From Aliishimia sp963721175 (GTDB lineage: Bacteria > Pseudomonadota > Alphaproteobacteria > Rhodobacterales > Rhodobacteraceae), in the NCBI GenBank assembly GCA_963721175.1, contig CAVRIG010000023.1, forward strand, positions 248,001 to 312,000: DNA of 64,000 nt, given 5' to 3'. Below, piece after piece: positions 1 through 9,975 of this stretch. A program made the position numbers and the translations under genes. The notes under the pieces are model-generated. The model was given only the letters and a program-made list of their open reading frames with translations, searched no databases and was not told where the DNA came from. Each line of letters opens with the position of its first letter. Position 1 is the stretch's first letter.

Positions 1-276
1 TTCTGGCAGTGATTGTCACAAAACCTTCGTAAATACTTAATGCGACCTTCACAATCGGCAAGGACGTCCAAGTGTTGACGTAAGTTGAGAAGTCTACGAG
101 TTTCGAGGAAATACCGCGGATAGCCGGGTGCCGCTTCTGCGGTTCGGTGACAGGGAGCCGGGGCATCGGGGGACGATGGAGTTCTTGGCCCGACATGTGG
201 CGGCGGGTATTCCATGCCGGCGCTGCGGCGCGCGCGACACCGGCTTGTGTTTCGTCCGGTGCGCCCGGATCGGCCG
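1..276. other. Non-coding or unassigned left edge
   Basis: No convincing gene is seen. The first 110 bases are clearly AT-richer than the rest of the window, while the remainder is GC-rich and only contains short overlapping frames with no family resemblance and no good ribosome binding site. It lies just downstream of purL. The AT-rich part could be an upstream region of a gene beyond the left edge. Confidence 0.4.
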
Positions 277-2436
277 TCAGGCCACGGCGGCGGCGAAGCT
301 GGTTCGGTAGATGCGGGAGAGATCGGCAAGCGGGGCTTCGGAGTTGCCCATGCGCACCGTGTGGCCGCCGAAGCGACCGACCGAGTTGATCGCGATGCCG
401 GCCTTCGCGGCCGCGACCATCAACGCTTCGGCCTTGTCGAAGCTGCAGGCGATCAGGTAACGCGCCTGATCCTCGCCGAAGAGTTCGGCGGTGTCCGCGC
501 TGGAGAGATGGATGCCCACGCCGGACGCTTCGGCCAGTTCGAACGCCGCGAGCGCGAGGCCGCCATCCGACAGGTCGGTGCACGCGCCGATGAGCGTCCG
601 GTTGGCGCGGATGAACTCGCCATGCGCGCGCTCGGCCTCCAGATCCACATGCGGTGCGTCGCCGTCGTGGCGGTTGAACACCTCCGTCAGGAGGGCGGAG
701 CGGCCCAGATGTCCGCGCGTTTCCCCCAAGACCAGGGCGACATGGCCCGCGCGGACCTGCGTACCGATGATGTCGTCGGGGCTGTCGATCAGCCCGACGG
801 CGCCGATGGTTGGCGTGGGCAGGATCGCCGATCCGTCCGTCTCGTTGTAGAGCGATACGTTGCCCGACACGATCGGCATGTCGAGCGCCGCGCAGGCGGC
901 ACCGATGCCTTCGATCGCGCCCACGAACTGACCCATGATCTCAGGTTTTTCCGGGTTGCCGAAATTCAGGTTGTCCGTAGCGGCCAGCGGCCTCGCACCC
1001 ACCGCGGTCAGGTTGCGGTAGGCTTCCGCCACGGCCTGCTTGCCGCCCTCGACGGGGTTGGCTTGGACATATCGCGGCGTGACGTCCGACGTGAAGGCCA
1101 GCGCCTTGCCCGTGCCGTGGACCCGGATGATCCCGGCTCCGATGCCCGGCGTACGGCTCGTGTCCGCCATCACCATCGTGTCGTATTGCTCGTAGACCCA
1201 CTGCTTGGCGGCGTAGTTCGGAGAGGAAATCAGCGCTTTCAGTCCGTCGATCGGGTCGATGCCGGGCACGTCGCGCAAATCCTCGGCCTGCGGCGTCGGC
1301 TCCCACGGACGGTCGTATTCCGGCGCTTCCGAGGAGAGCTTGGAGAGGGGCAGGTCCGCCTTCACCTCGCCATCCAGCGTGACGAGGAACCGATCCTCCG
1401 CAATCGTTTCGCCCACGATGGCGAAGTCGAGATCCCATTTCTCGAACACCGCGCGCGCCTGCGGTTCGAGGTCGGGGTTCAGGACCATCAGCATCCGCTC
1501 CTGGCTTTCGCTCAGCATCATCTCGTAGGCGCTCATGGCATCTTCGCGCGTCGGCACCTTTTCGAGATCGAGCCGCACGCCAAGCCCGCCCTTGTCCCCC
1601 ATCTCCACCGCGGAGCATGTGAGACCGGCCGCCCCCATGTCCTGAATCGAGATCACGGCGCCGGTGGCCATCAACTCCATGCAGGCTTCCATCAGCCGTT
1701 TTTCGGTGAAGGGGTCGCCGACCTGCACCGTGGGGCGTTTCTCCTCGATCGTGTCGTCGAACTCGGCGCTGGCCATGGTCGCGCCGCCGACGCCGTCGCG
1801 CCCCGTCTTGGCCCCGAGGTAGACGACCGGCATGCCGACACCGGACGCGGCGGAGTAGAAGATCTTGTCTGTATCCGCGAGGCCGGCGGCGAAGGCGTTG
1901 ACGAGGCAATTGCCGTTGTAGGCGGGATCGAAGCGGACCTCTCCCCCCGCGCAAGGCACGCCGAAGCAATTTCCGTATCCGCCGATCCCCTCGACCACGC
2001 CGTGCACGAGTTGCCGTGTCTTGGGATGGGAGGGCTCTCCGAAGCTGAGCGAATTCATCGAAGCGATCGGCCGCGCGCCCATGGTGAAGACATCGCGCAG
2101 GATGCCGCCGACGCCGGTCGCGGCGCCCTGGTAGGGTTCGATGTAGGAAGGGTGGTTGTGGCTCTCCATCTTGAACACCACCGCCTGGCCGTCGCCGATA
2201 TCGACCACGCCCGCGTTCTCCCCCGGCCCACAGATCACCTGGGGACCGGTCGTGGGCAGGGTGCGCAGCCATTTCTTGGAGGACTTGTAGGAACAATGCT
2301 CGTTCCACATTGCCGAGAATATGCCGAGTTCGGTGAAACTCGGCTCCCGACCGATGATCCCGAGGATCCGCTCATATTCCTCGGGCTTGATCCCGTGCGC
2401 GGCGATCAGGTCGGGCGTGATGGCTGGCTCCGGCAT
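277..2436 (-). CDS. purL: Phosphoribosylformylglycinamidine synthase subunit PurL
   Basis: PurL is the ATP-dependent synthetase subunit of FGAM synthase. With PurQ (glutaminase) and PurS it converts FGAR to FGAM in de novo purine synthesis in the cytoplasm. The 719-residue length fits the short multi-subunit PurL of alphaproteobacteria rather than the 1300-residue fused enzyme. Seen directly: an N-terminal segment with WNEHCSYKSSKKWL, the glycine-rich GPGENAGVVDIG stretch and the ATP-site segment MESHNHPSYIEPYQGAATG, then two AIRS-like halves (DNLNFGNPEKPEIMGQ in the second). The frame is intact end to end. A plausible ribosome binding site (AGAAGGGGA) lies about 12 bases upstream of the ATG. 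No other pur gene is adjacent; purB lies 28 kb away in the window. Confidence 0.97.
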   Translation of the reverse strand: MPEPAITPDLIAAHGIKPEEYERILGIIGREPSFTELGIFSAMWNEHCSYKSSKKWLRTLPTTGPQVICGPGENAGVVDIGDGQAVVFKMESHNHPSYIEPYQGAATGVGGILRDVFTMGARPIASMNSLSFGEPSHPKTRQLVHGVVEGIGGYGNCFGVPCAGGEVRFDPAYNGNCLVNAFAAGLADTDKIFYSAASGVGMPVVYLGAKTGRDGVGGATMASAEFDDTIEEKRPTVQVGDPFTEKRLMEACMELMATGAVISIQDMGAAGLTCSAVEMGDKGGLGVRLDLEKVPTREDAMSAYEMMLSESQERMLMVLNPDLEPQARAVFEKWDLDFAIVGETIAEDRFLVTLDGEVKADLPLSKLSSEAPEYDRPWEPTPQAEDLRDVPGIDPIDGLKALISSPNYAAKQWVYEQYDTMVMADTSRTPGIGAGIIRVHGTGKALAFTSDVTPRYVQANPVEGGKQAVAEAYRNLTAVGARPLAATDNLNFGNPEKPEIMGQFVGAIEGIGAACAALDMPIVSGNVSLYNETDGSAILPTPTIGAVGLIDSPDDIIGTQVRAGHVALVLGETRGHLGRSALLTEVFNRHDGDAPHVDLEAERAHGEFIRANRTLIGACTDLSDGGLALAAFELAEASGVGIHLSSADTAELFGEDQARYLIACSFDKAEALMVAAAKAGIAINSVGRFGGHTVRMGNSEAPLADLSRIYRTSFAAAVA

Positions 2437-2616
2437 CGGCTCAGATGTCCCCTTCTAGTGTCGACGGTCGTATAGGCGAGGCATCGAAGCTGGGAAAGGG
2501 CGATGTGAAGACGTATTGGGCCGGCGGCTCGGAAGGCCGAGGGGCGGGCAGGAAAGGGCCGCGCGCAATTGGCACGCGACCCTCTGGTTCGGTTGTCAAA
2601 TCCGAAGACGGCTAAG

Positions 2617-3132
2617 TCAAAATACCGTCACCTCGACGCGGCCCTCACTGTCGCTGATGCTGTTCTCACGCGCCTTCAGCTTCAGTTCGGCGAGCGAACT
2701 GTCGAGGATCAATTGGTCGCCGGCATAGTTGAAGTTATTGGGCAGAACCGTGACCACCAACCGGTCCGCGTCAATCACGTTCCTGTCGCTGACATTGACC
2801 ACGAGTTCCGGATTGCCTTGCACGTTGAAGTCGACTTCCTGGATGATACCGACCGGCGTTCCGTCATTGGTCATCATTGGCTCGCCTTTTGCATTGGCAA
2901 GTACCTTGAACGCGTCGTTCGAAATCCCGATCGACTGCGTGTCTTGTGCCGGGGCGTTGCCAACTTCGGGAGAACCTGTACCTAGATAGCTTTCGTACCA
3001 AAGCTGCTTCTGTGACCCGACCTCAGTCCCTGTGCCGGTCGATGCCTCGGGCGAACCTGATTGCGCCGTTGCACCGTGCGCCGCAGTCAGCGCCAATGCG
3101 GAGGTTGCTGCGATGATCGTGTTACGTAGCAT
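2617..3132 (-). CDS. Secreted PRC-barrel-like protein
   Basis: A 171-residue exported protein of unknown role. The start was set at the ATG at 3132 because AAGGAG stands 6-7 bases upstream and it begins a clean signal peptide (MLRNTIIAATSALALTAAHG, cleavage expected near ATAQ). The mature part has a Ser/Gly/Thr-rich low-complexity stretch, then a globular part with a segment (DGTPVGIIQEVDF) that resembles PRC-barrel folds, and ends with an acidic tail. Proteins of this sort are common in the periplasm of Rhodobacteraceae. It is a single-gene unit; an AT-rich stretch at 3230-3290 probably holds the promoter. The PRC-barrel call rests on fold-like pattern only and is moderate. Confidence 0.75.
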   Translation of the reverse strand: MLRNTIIAATSALALTAAHGATAQSGSPEASTGTGTEVGSQKQLWYESYLGTGSPEVGNAPAQDTQSIGISNDAFKVLANAKGEPMMTNDGTPVGIIQEVDFNVQGNPELVVNVSDRNVIDADRLVVTVLPNNFNYAGDQLILDSSLAELKLKARENSISDSEGRVEVTVF

Positions 3133-3438
3133 GAAAAGCTCCTTTCGTTGCTTTGTCGCGGACTCAACTCGACATCTGGGTAAACTGTTGCATCGATCGA
3201 CGGAGAAACCCGACAAATCCGCCGCAAAGGTTTGATTTTTATAGACAATACATATTTCAAAAACATTTGACCCAGAACGCAGACGCTCCGGCGCGCCAAC
3301 TGAACCAGTGGCAAAGAATCGGCGAACACGTGCTGCTAGCGCAAGCCGCTGCCCCGTTTTATGGACCTGTGGGTCGCCCCCAACACTTGGCCGCTACTGC
3401 CGGCATCGATGACCTTGCTGATAAATCGGCGGCCCGCC

Positions 3439-3467
3439 AAAAAAAAGGCCGAGCACAAGGCTCGGCC
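3439..3467 (-). terminator. Rho-independent terminator
   Basis: A perfect 8-bp stem (GGCCGAGC at 3447-3454 with GCTCGGCC at 3460-3467) with a 5-base loop is followed, on the minus strand, by eight T residues. It ends leftward transcription coming from the candidate sRNA and/or the LysR gene. Confidence 0.85.
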
Positions 3468-3600
3468 AAGTCCAACAGGGAGGTATGAAGATGATGCGCC
3501 TAAGCGACCATCGTCATACACGGGAATTAACATCAACACCGGCTCGTTCAAGTCGAAATGCGAGTGCACGATGGCAATGCTGATATGCTCTTGCTGCATA
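3439..3600 (-). ncRNA. Candidate small RNA with intrinsic terminator
   Basis: The 511-base gap between the PRC-like gene and the LysR gene contains a strong leftward intrinsic terminator but no good leftward gene. Just upstream of it on the minus strand is a C-rich segment ACCTCCCTGTTGGAC, which is complementary to Shine-Dalgarno sequences. A short transcript starting around 3600 would therefore be an sRNA with an exposed anti-SD motif and a Rho-independent end. The 5' end is a guess. Alternatives: the 3' UTR of the LysR transcript, or a short protein. On the plus strand an overlapping 32-codon frame (3485-3583, beginning MKMMRLSD) has an excellent GGGAGGT ribosome binding site, so a small rightward peptide gene is a competing reading. 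Confidence 0.35.
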
Positions 3601-3644
3601 GCTCAGTGCGAGGTTTGGATACAGTTTGCCTGATTTCGCGGCAA

Positions 3645-4550
3645 TCAGACGCCATTCAGGGCACGCGCCTGCAACCTGTAGGTCTTTATCTCGTCCTGAA
3701 CGAAGTCCCGGAAAGCGGACACACGCTTGGAATGGCGCAGTTCTTCGGGGTAGGCGAGAAAGACTGGCACTTCTGCCGACTGCGTCTCCGGCAGCACCAA
3801 CTGCAGATGCGGGTGTTCCAGTGCGACATAGTCCGGCAGCACGCCGATCCCGAGGTTGTGCAGCACGGCCTGCAACACCCCGAAATAGTTGTTGACGGTG
3901 AGAAGCGACCGCAGGTCGTACGTCATGAGCTCGTGGACAAGGCTCAGCCCCGCCGTGACCTGAACCGAATCCGGGCGCTGGCAGATGAGGCGATGGTCCC
4001 GCAGATCCTCCAGTTCGGTTGGAATGCCGTTCGCCGACAGGTAGGGTTCGGTCGCGAAGAGCGCCATCCGGACCGTCATCAGCTTCTTGCGGATCAGGTC
4101 TGCCTGGCTCGGCTCCTTCATGCGGATGGCGACGTCAGCCTCGCGCATGGGGAGGTCCAGCACGCGCTCCTCGAGCATGAGGTCGACCTTCAATTCGGGA
4201 TACTGGTTGTAGAGCTTCTGCAACCGCGGCGCCAGCCAGATGGAGCCGAACCCGGTGGTCGTGGTCACACGCAATTCGCCGAAAACTTCCTCCTCGCTAT
4301 CGCGGATGCGCGCGGCGGCAGTGTCGAGGCGGCGGTTCATCGCGGAGGTCGCATCGAAGAGCAATTCGCCCTGCTCGGTCAGAATCAGCCCCCGCGCGTG
4401 GCGGTGGAACAGGGTCGCGTTGAGCGACTCCTCCAGCGCGCGAACTTGACGGCTGACCGCCGATTGGCTGAGGTTGAGCCGCTCACCGGCATGGGTGAGG
4501 CTGCCTGCGTCAGCCACCGCGTGAAAGATTTTGAGCTTGTCCCAATCCAT
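3645..4550 (-). CDS. LysR-family transcriptional regulator
   Basis: A 301-residue LysR-type regulator. Residues 1-60 form the winged helix-turn-helix (MDWDKLKIFHAVADAGSLTH, then LNLSQSAVSRQVRALEESL); the rest is the two-lobed effector-binding domain. The start was placed at the ATG at 4550, where the HTH begins, rather than the longer upstream frame; AAAGGA lies about 10 bases before it. It is transcribed away from the indolepyruvate ferredoxin oxidoreductase gene, and the 159-base divergent region holds a T-N11-A palindrome. By the usual LysR logic it regulates that gene and itself; the effector may be an aromatic keto acid or amino acid, which is inference. The frame is intact. Confidence 0.93.
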   Translation of the reverse strand: MDWDKLKIFHAVADAGSLTHAGERLNLSQSAVSRQVRALEESLNATLFHRHARGLILTEQGELLFDATSAMNRRLDTAAARIRDSEEEVFGELRVTTTTGFGSIWLAPRLQKLYNQYPELKVDLMLEERVLDLPMREADVAIRMKEPSQADLIRKKLMTVRMALFATEPYLSANGIPTELEDLRDHRLICQRPDSVQVTAGLSLVHELMTYDLRSLLTVNNYFGVLQAVLHNLGIGVLPDYVALEHPHLQLVLPETQSAEVPVFLAYPEELRHSKRVSAFRDFVQDEIKTYRLQARALNGV

Positions 4551-4642
4551 TTCGCAACAATTCCTTTGCCGCTGCCCTAATAGCCGAAATCTGCGCAACT
4601 GATAGCGGCAACATCGAGTGTTCCCCAAGTTTTTGCTCGTAT

Positions 4643-4659
4643 GGTCAGTATTTATGACC
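4643..4659. promoter_or_regulatory. Putative LysR operator (T-N11-A palindrome)
   Basis: GGTCAGTATTTATGACC is a perfect inverted repeat GGTCA-N7-TGACC that contains the LysR core pattern T-N11-A. It lies in the divergent region between the LysR gene and the oxidoreductase gene, 51 bases before the latter's ATG, immediately left of a TATATT that could serve as its -10 element. Confidence 0.6.
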
Positions 4660-4709
4660 TATATTGCCTGGTAAGATGCATTACTTGTTTGAGCAGGGAG
4701 GCGACAAAC

Positions 4710-7700
4710 ATGAGTACGCAGAAGATTTCGCTGAACGACCGGTTCGACCTGGAGAAAAGCCCGGTTTTGCTTAACGGCACGCAGGCGCTGGTGCGGTTGA
4801 TGCTGATGCAAAAGGCTATCGACATGGCCGCTGGTTTGAACACGGCCGGTCTTGTCACCGGCTATCGTGGCTCGCCTCTGGGGGCGGTGGACCTGCAGAT
4901 GGCGCGGGCGGGCAAGCTGCTGTCCGCGGCGGACGTGACGTTCCAGCCCGGACTGAACGAGGATCTGGCGGCGACCGCGCTTTGGGGCGCGCAACAGGCG
5001 GAGCTGCGCGGCGAGGGCAAACATGATGGCGTCTTCGGGCTCTGGTACGGCAAGGGACCGGGTGTGGACCGCACCGGCGATGTCTTCCGCCACGCCAACA
5101 TGGCCGGGACGTCGAAGAACGGCGGCGTGCTGGTGGCGATGGGCGACGATCACACGGGTGAAGTCGTCCACGGTGCTGCACCAGTCGGAATGGGCGCTGA
5201 TCGACGCGTATCTGCCCATCGTCTCTCCCGCAGGCGTGCAGGAGATCCTGGATTACGGGCTGTACGGCTACCAGCTCAGCCGGTTTGCCGGACTCTGGGT
5301 CGGGCTCAAGACGATGAAGGACACGATCGAGGCGACGGCCGTCGTGGAGGCCGGGCTCGACCGGTACAATTTCGTGCGGCCATCGGAGTTTGCCATGCCC
5401 GAGGGCGGGCTCAACATCCGGCTGGGCGACACGCCGCACGCGCAGGAAACCCGCATGATCGATTCCAAGCGCTTCGCGGCGGAGGAATTTTCGCACGCCA
5501 ACCGGATGGACAAGCGCATGTGGGGCAAGCCGGGCGCGAAGATCGGTTTCGTCGCGGCGGGCAAGAACTGGCTCGACCTGATCCACGCGATGTCACTTCT
5601 GAACATCGACGAGGCGGAGGCCGAGCGGCTGGGGATCACGCTTTACAAGGTTGGCCAGACCTTCCCGCTCGACATGAAGGGATTCCACGACTGGGCCGAG
5701 GATCTCGACCTGATCGTGATCGTGGAGGAAAAGCGCAAGCTGATCGAGGTGCAGGTCAAGGAGGCGATCTTCGACGACCGCCGCGGCCGTCGGGTCTATG
5801 GCTGGTACAAGGGCGGCGCCGGTGGCATGCACCGGGAAGAGCTGTTCCCGACCCGCGGTTCGCTCGACCCGCATCTGGATCGCGGAGAAGCTGGGCGAGA
5901 TCCTGATCGAGGAAGGACGAGAGACGGACGGCATTCGCGCCGGACTGTCAGGGTTGGCCGAGGCGAAACGCGCCGACAATGCCGAGGACATTGCGGCGCG
6001 GCTGCCGTACTTCTGCTCGGGCTGTCCGCACAACACCTCGACCAAGCTGCCGGAGGGGTCGCGCGGCTATGCCGGCATCGGATGCCACTACATGGTGCAG
6101 TGGATGGACCGGGAGACCACGGGCTTTACCCATATGGGCGGCGAGGGCGCGAACTGGATCGGGGAGGCGCCGTTCTCGAACCGCGAGCACGTGTTCCAGA
6201 ACCTGGGCGATGGCACCTACAACCATTCCGGCGTGCAGGCGATCCGGGCCGCCTTGGCTGCGGGCACGAACATCACGTACAAGATCCTCTACAACGACGC
6301 CGTCGCGATGACCGGCGGGCAGATGAACGAGGGCGGTCTCGACCCTTACCGCATCGTGAACGAGGTGCGCGCGATGGGCTGCGAGCATGTCGCGGTGGTC
6401 TATGACGAGAAGGAGGACGTGGACCTCAAGAAGTTCCCTTCCGGCGTGCCGACCCATGAGCGCGCCGAGTTGGCCGAGGTTCAGGAGAAATTCGCGAAGA
6501 TCGGCGGCGTGTCGGTCATCGTCTACATCCAGACCTGCGCGGCGGAGAAGCGGCGGCGGCGCAAGCGGGGCAAGTTCCCGGATCCGGACCGCCGCGTGTT
6601 CATCAATTCCGACGTCTGCGAAGGCTGCGGCGATTGCGGGGTGCAGTCGAACTGCGTCTCCATCGTGCCGAAGGAGACCGAGCTGGGCCGAAAGCGCGCG
6701 ATCGACCAGTCGAGCTGCAACAAGGATTATTCCTGCCTCAAGGGCTTCTGCCCGAGCTTCGTGACCATCGAAGGTGGGCAATTGAAGAAGCAGGCGACGG
6801 CAGACCTGAGCCTGCCGGACATGCCGGACCCGGAACTGCCGAGCATCGACAAGACGTGGAATGTCGTGATCACGGGCGTGGGCGGCACGGGCGTCGTGAC
6901 CATCGGCGCGGTACTGGCGCAGGCTGCGCAGATCGACGGCAAGGGCGCGGCGATGATGGAGATGGCGGGGCTGGCCCAGAAGGGCGGCGCGGTGCACATC
7001 CACTGCCGCCTGGCCGAGAAACCCTCGGACATCAGCGCGGTGCGGGTTGCCACGGGCGAGGCCGACGCGCTGATCGGCGGTGATCTCGTGGTGAGTGCGG
7101 GCGCGAAGACGCTGGGGCTCACGTCCACCGGGCGCACGGGTGCGGTGGTGAACAGCCACCAGATCATCACCGGCGATTTCACCCGCAACACGGAATTCGC
7201 CTTGCCGTTCGACCGGTTGGAGATGGCGCTTCAGGCGCGGGTGAAGGATCGGCTGTGCCTCTTCGATGCGTTCGAACTGGCGCGGGTCGCCTTGGGCGAT
7301 TCGATCTTCTCCAACATGATGATCTTTGGTGCCGCGTGGCAGATGGGGCTGATCCCGCTCTCGGGCGACTCGATCCGGACGGCGATCGAGCTGAACGGGG
7401 CCGCGGTCGAAAAGAACCTGCGCGCCTTCGAAATCGGGCGCTGGGCGGCGTTGCATCCCGAGGACGCGGCGTCGATGGCCGAGCCCAAGGTCGTGGCGAT
7501 GCCGAAATCGCTGGAGGAGCGGATTGCCTTCCGCGCAGAACACCTGACGAAGTATCAGTCGAAGCGGCTGGCGAAGCGCTATCGCAATCTGGTCGATGGG
7601 ATCGAGGAGTCGGGCCTGAAGGAAGCCGTCGCGAAGGGGTATCACAAGCTCTTGGCCTACAAGGACGAATACGAAGTCGCGCGGCTTCTGAAGGAGACGC

Positions 7701-8134
7701 GGGCAAAGGCCGAGACCGAATTCGACGGCGATTTCAAGATGAAATACCACTTGGCCCCGCCGATCATGTCGAAGGAAGGTGCCGACGGGCGCCCGCAGAA
7801 GCGCGAATTCGGTCCGTGGGTCGCGCGGTTCTTCCCGCTGCTTGCGCGGTTCAAGTGGATGCGTGGCACACCCGTGGACGTGTTCGGCCGCAGTTCGGAG
7901 CGCAAGATGGAGCGCGCGCTGATCGCGCAGTACGAGGCCGATATGGCCGAAGTGCTGCCGAAATTCGGCCCCGAGACACGCGAGGCGATCATCGCGCTGG
8001 CGGAACTGCCGCTCACGATCCGGGGCTTCGGTCCGGTGAAGGAGGCGAATGCCGCCAAGGCGGAGAAACGGCGCGAGGAGCTGCTGGCGGCCATCCGCGC
8101 GGGCGGTAAGGATTTGGCAAGGGCTGCGGAATAG
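4710..8134 (+). CDS. Indolepyruvate:ferredoxin oxidoreductase, fused subunits (frameshifted in this sequence)
   Basis: This enzyme oxidatively decarboxylates aryl pyruvates (from Trp, Phe, Tyr transamination) to aryl-acetyl-CoA using thiamine diphosphate and ferredoxin. The start at 4710 follows GGGAGG. The order is TPP/pyrimidine-binding domain (GYRGSPLGAVDLQ near residue 55), TPP-binding region (CSGCPHNTST), ferredoxin-type iron-sulfur region (CEGCGDCGVQSNC and CNKDYSCLKGFCPSF), then the gamma domain (GVGGTGVVTIGAVLAQAA) and a C-terminal extension. Two net +1 shifts, near 5155 and 5875, break the frame; correcting them gives about 1140 residues, the normal length. The divergent LysR gene probably controls it. 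It could work with the PaaG-like protein at 15.3 kb in aromatic acid breakdown, but that is inference. Confidence 0.93.
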
Positions 8135-8217
8135 GTTGGCGTCATACGGGCGTCACGATGTCTTTGCATAAGCGCGCACGGTAACTATAAGGCTTCATTC
8201 CCAGCCGGAGCAGCCCG

Positions 8218-9101
8218 ATGGCGGAGAGGCGCCACATCGCACGCGACATCACCTATGCGCATTCTGCCGCAACGCGCAGTGGACGCGCGATGATCCGGTT
8301 GATGGAAAACAGCACCGGGCGGCTGCGGCTGATCCGACGCGCACGCGGCTACGAGGGCGAGGTCGCCGCGGGGCGTGATTTCTGGCAGGTCATGGTCGAG
8401 CGCTATGGGCTGAGCCTCGACGTCACCGGCGGCAGCCTCGACGACATTCCGCGCACCGGGCCGCTCGTTCTCATCGCGAACCACCCCTACGGCATCCTCG
8501 ACGGGCTGATGATGGGGCACATCCTGTCGACGCTGCGGGGCGATTTCCGGATCCTCGCCAACAACGTGTTCTGCAAGGCCGGCGACATAAACCGGATCAT
8601 ATTGCCGATCTCCTTCGACGATACCAAGGAGGCGATGGCGCTCAACATACAGACCCGCAAGGAGGCACTGCACTACCTGGCGGGGGGCGGCGCGATCGGC
8701 GTCTTTCCGGGCGGGACCGTCTCCACCTCGGCGCGGCCGTTTTCGCAACCACTCGACCCGCGGTGGCGCGGGTTCACCGCGCGCATGATTGCCAAGAGCC
8801 AGGCCACGGTGGTGCCGATCTATTTCGAGGGCACGACCTCGCGCCTGTTCCAGATCGCGAGCCACCTGCACAACACCCTGCGCCTGGGGCTGCTGATCAA
8901 CGAGTTCCGCGCGCGGGTCGATACGCCGGTGGAGGCCGTCATCGGCACGACCCATCGGTCGTGACAGGCTGGACCCGCTCGCCGAGCGACAGCAAGGCGA
9001 TGATGGATTTCCTCCGAAAAGCGACGTATGGACTGGGGCCACACGTGGCGAACCCCATGGCATTGGGGTATGAATTCGAGGAACGGCATCGCGCGCAGTA
9101 G
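8218..9101 (+). CDS. Lysophospholipid/glycerol acyltransferase family protein (frameshifted)
   Basis: A membrane-associated PlsC-like acyltransferase, expected to transfer an acyl group to a lysophospholipid or similar acceptor. The catalytic H-X4-D motif is visible as NHPYGILDG near residue 86, and the second acyltransferase block as GVFPGGTVST near residue 162. The ATG at 8218 follows GGAGCAG. The frame is lost near 8955 and again near 8985 (net +1 each); beyond these the expected C-terminus continues (MMDFLRKATYG ... YEFEERHRAQ), so the restored protein is about 293 residues. It starts 83 bases after the oxidoreductase and 29 bases before murI, so it may be co-transcribed with the murI-argC-ccm run. 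Confidence 0.85.
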
Positions 9102-9130
9102 CGGCGGGCTTGAGACAGGGCGCCTCTCAC

Positions 9131-9941
9131 ATGGCGGTTGGAATTTTCGATAGCGGCCTGGGCGGGCTGACGGTTCTCGATGCCGTGGCGACGCGTCTGC
9201 CGGACCTGCCGCTCTACTATTACGCAGACAGCGCCCATGCGCCTTATGGCGTGCGCACCGCCGACGATATCCATACGCTGACCCGGGCCGCGGTCGATGC
9301 GATGTGGGCGGCGGGCTGCGATCTGGTGATCCTCGCGTGCAACACCGCCAGCGCGGCGGCGCTGCGGCGGCTGCAGGAGGCAGGTGTGCCGCCCGGCAAA
9401 CGCGTGCTGGGTGTGTTCGTGCCGATGATCGAGGCGCTGACGGAGCGGCAATGGGGCGACAACTCCCCGCCGCGCGAGGTGGCGGTGAAGCACGTGGCGC
9501 TCTTTGCGACGCCGGCGACCGTATCCAGTCGCGCATTCCAGCGGGAACTGGCGTTCCGCGCCATCGGCGTCGATGTGGAGGCGCAGGCCTGCGGCGGCGT
9601 TGTCGACGCAATCGAGGAGGGTGACATGATCCTCGCCGAGGCGCTGGTGCGCTCGCCATGTGGACGCGCTGAAGCGCAAGATGCCGGAGCCGGATGCGGC
9701 GGTGCTCGGCTGCACGCATTATCCGCTGGTGCGGCAGGTGTTCCGGGATGCGCTGGGCGCGGGCGTGCAGGTGTTCTCGCAAGGCGACCTGGTGGCGGCG
9801 AGCCTTGCCGACTACCTCGAGCGTCATCCGGGCATGATGGGGGACAGTTGCGCCGGGTTCGTGACCACTGGCGATCCGCGGCGCGTGAGTGACCGTGCCA
9901 CGCAATTCCTGCGACGACAGATCACTTTTCACGCTGCCTGA
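9131..9941 (+). CDS. murI: Glutamate racemase (frameshifted)
   Basis: MurI interconverts L- and D-glutamate for peptidoglycan synthesis. Both catalytic cysteine blocks are visible: the first in LVILACNTASAAAL, the second in AAVLGCTHYPLV; the N-terminal VGIFDSGLGGLTVL holds the conserved Asp-Ser. The ATG at 9131 starts the recognisable protein. A single extra base near 9657 (CGCCATGTG where CGCATGTG is expected) splits the gene; removing it gives 269 residues, the usual size. This gene is essential in bacteria, which argues that the break is an error in the sequence. Confidence 0.93.
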
Positions 9942-9975
9942 ACATTGATCTGCAAGAAACTGAGAAGACAACAAA

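Noticed and set aside
214..2475. A 753-codon rightward open frame antisense to purL
   Set aside because: It is a high-GC shadow of purL: Arg/His/Val-rich, no family features, no ribosome binding site, and it ends where purL begins.
5948..7750. A 600-codon leftward frame antisense to the indolepyruvate oxidoreductase
   Set aside because: Composition is typical of an antisense frame in GC-rich DNA; the opposite strand has clear iron-sulfur and TPP motifs.
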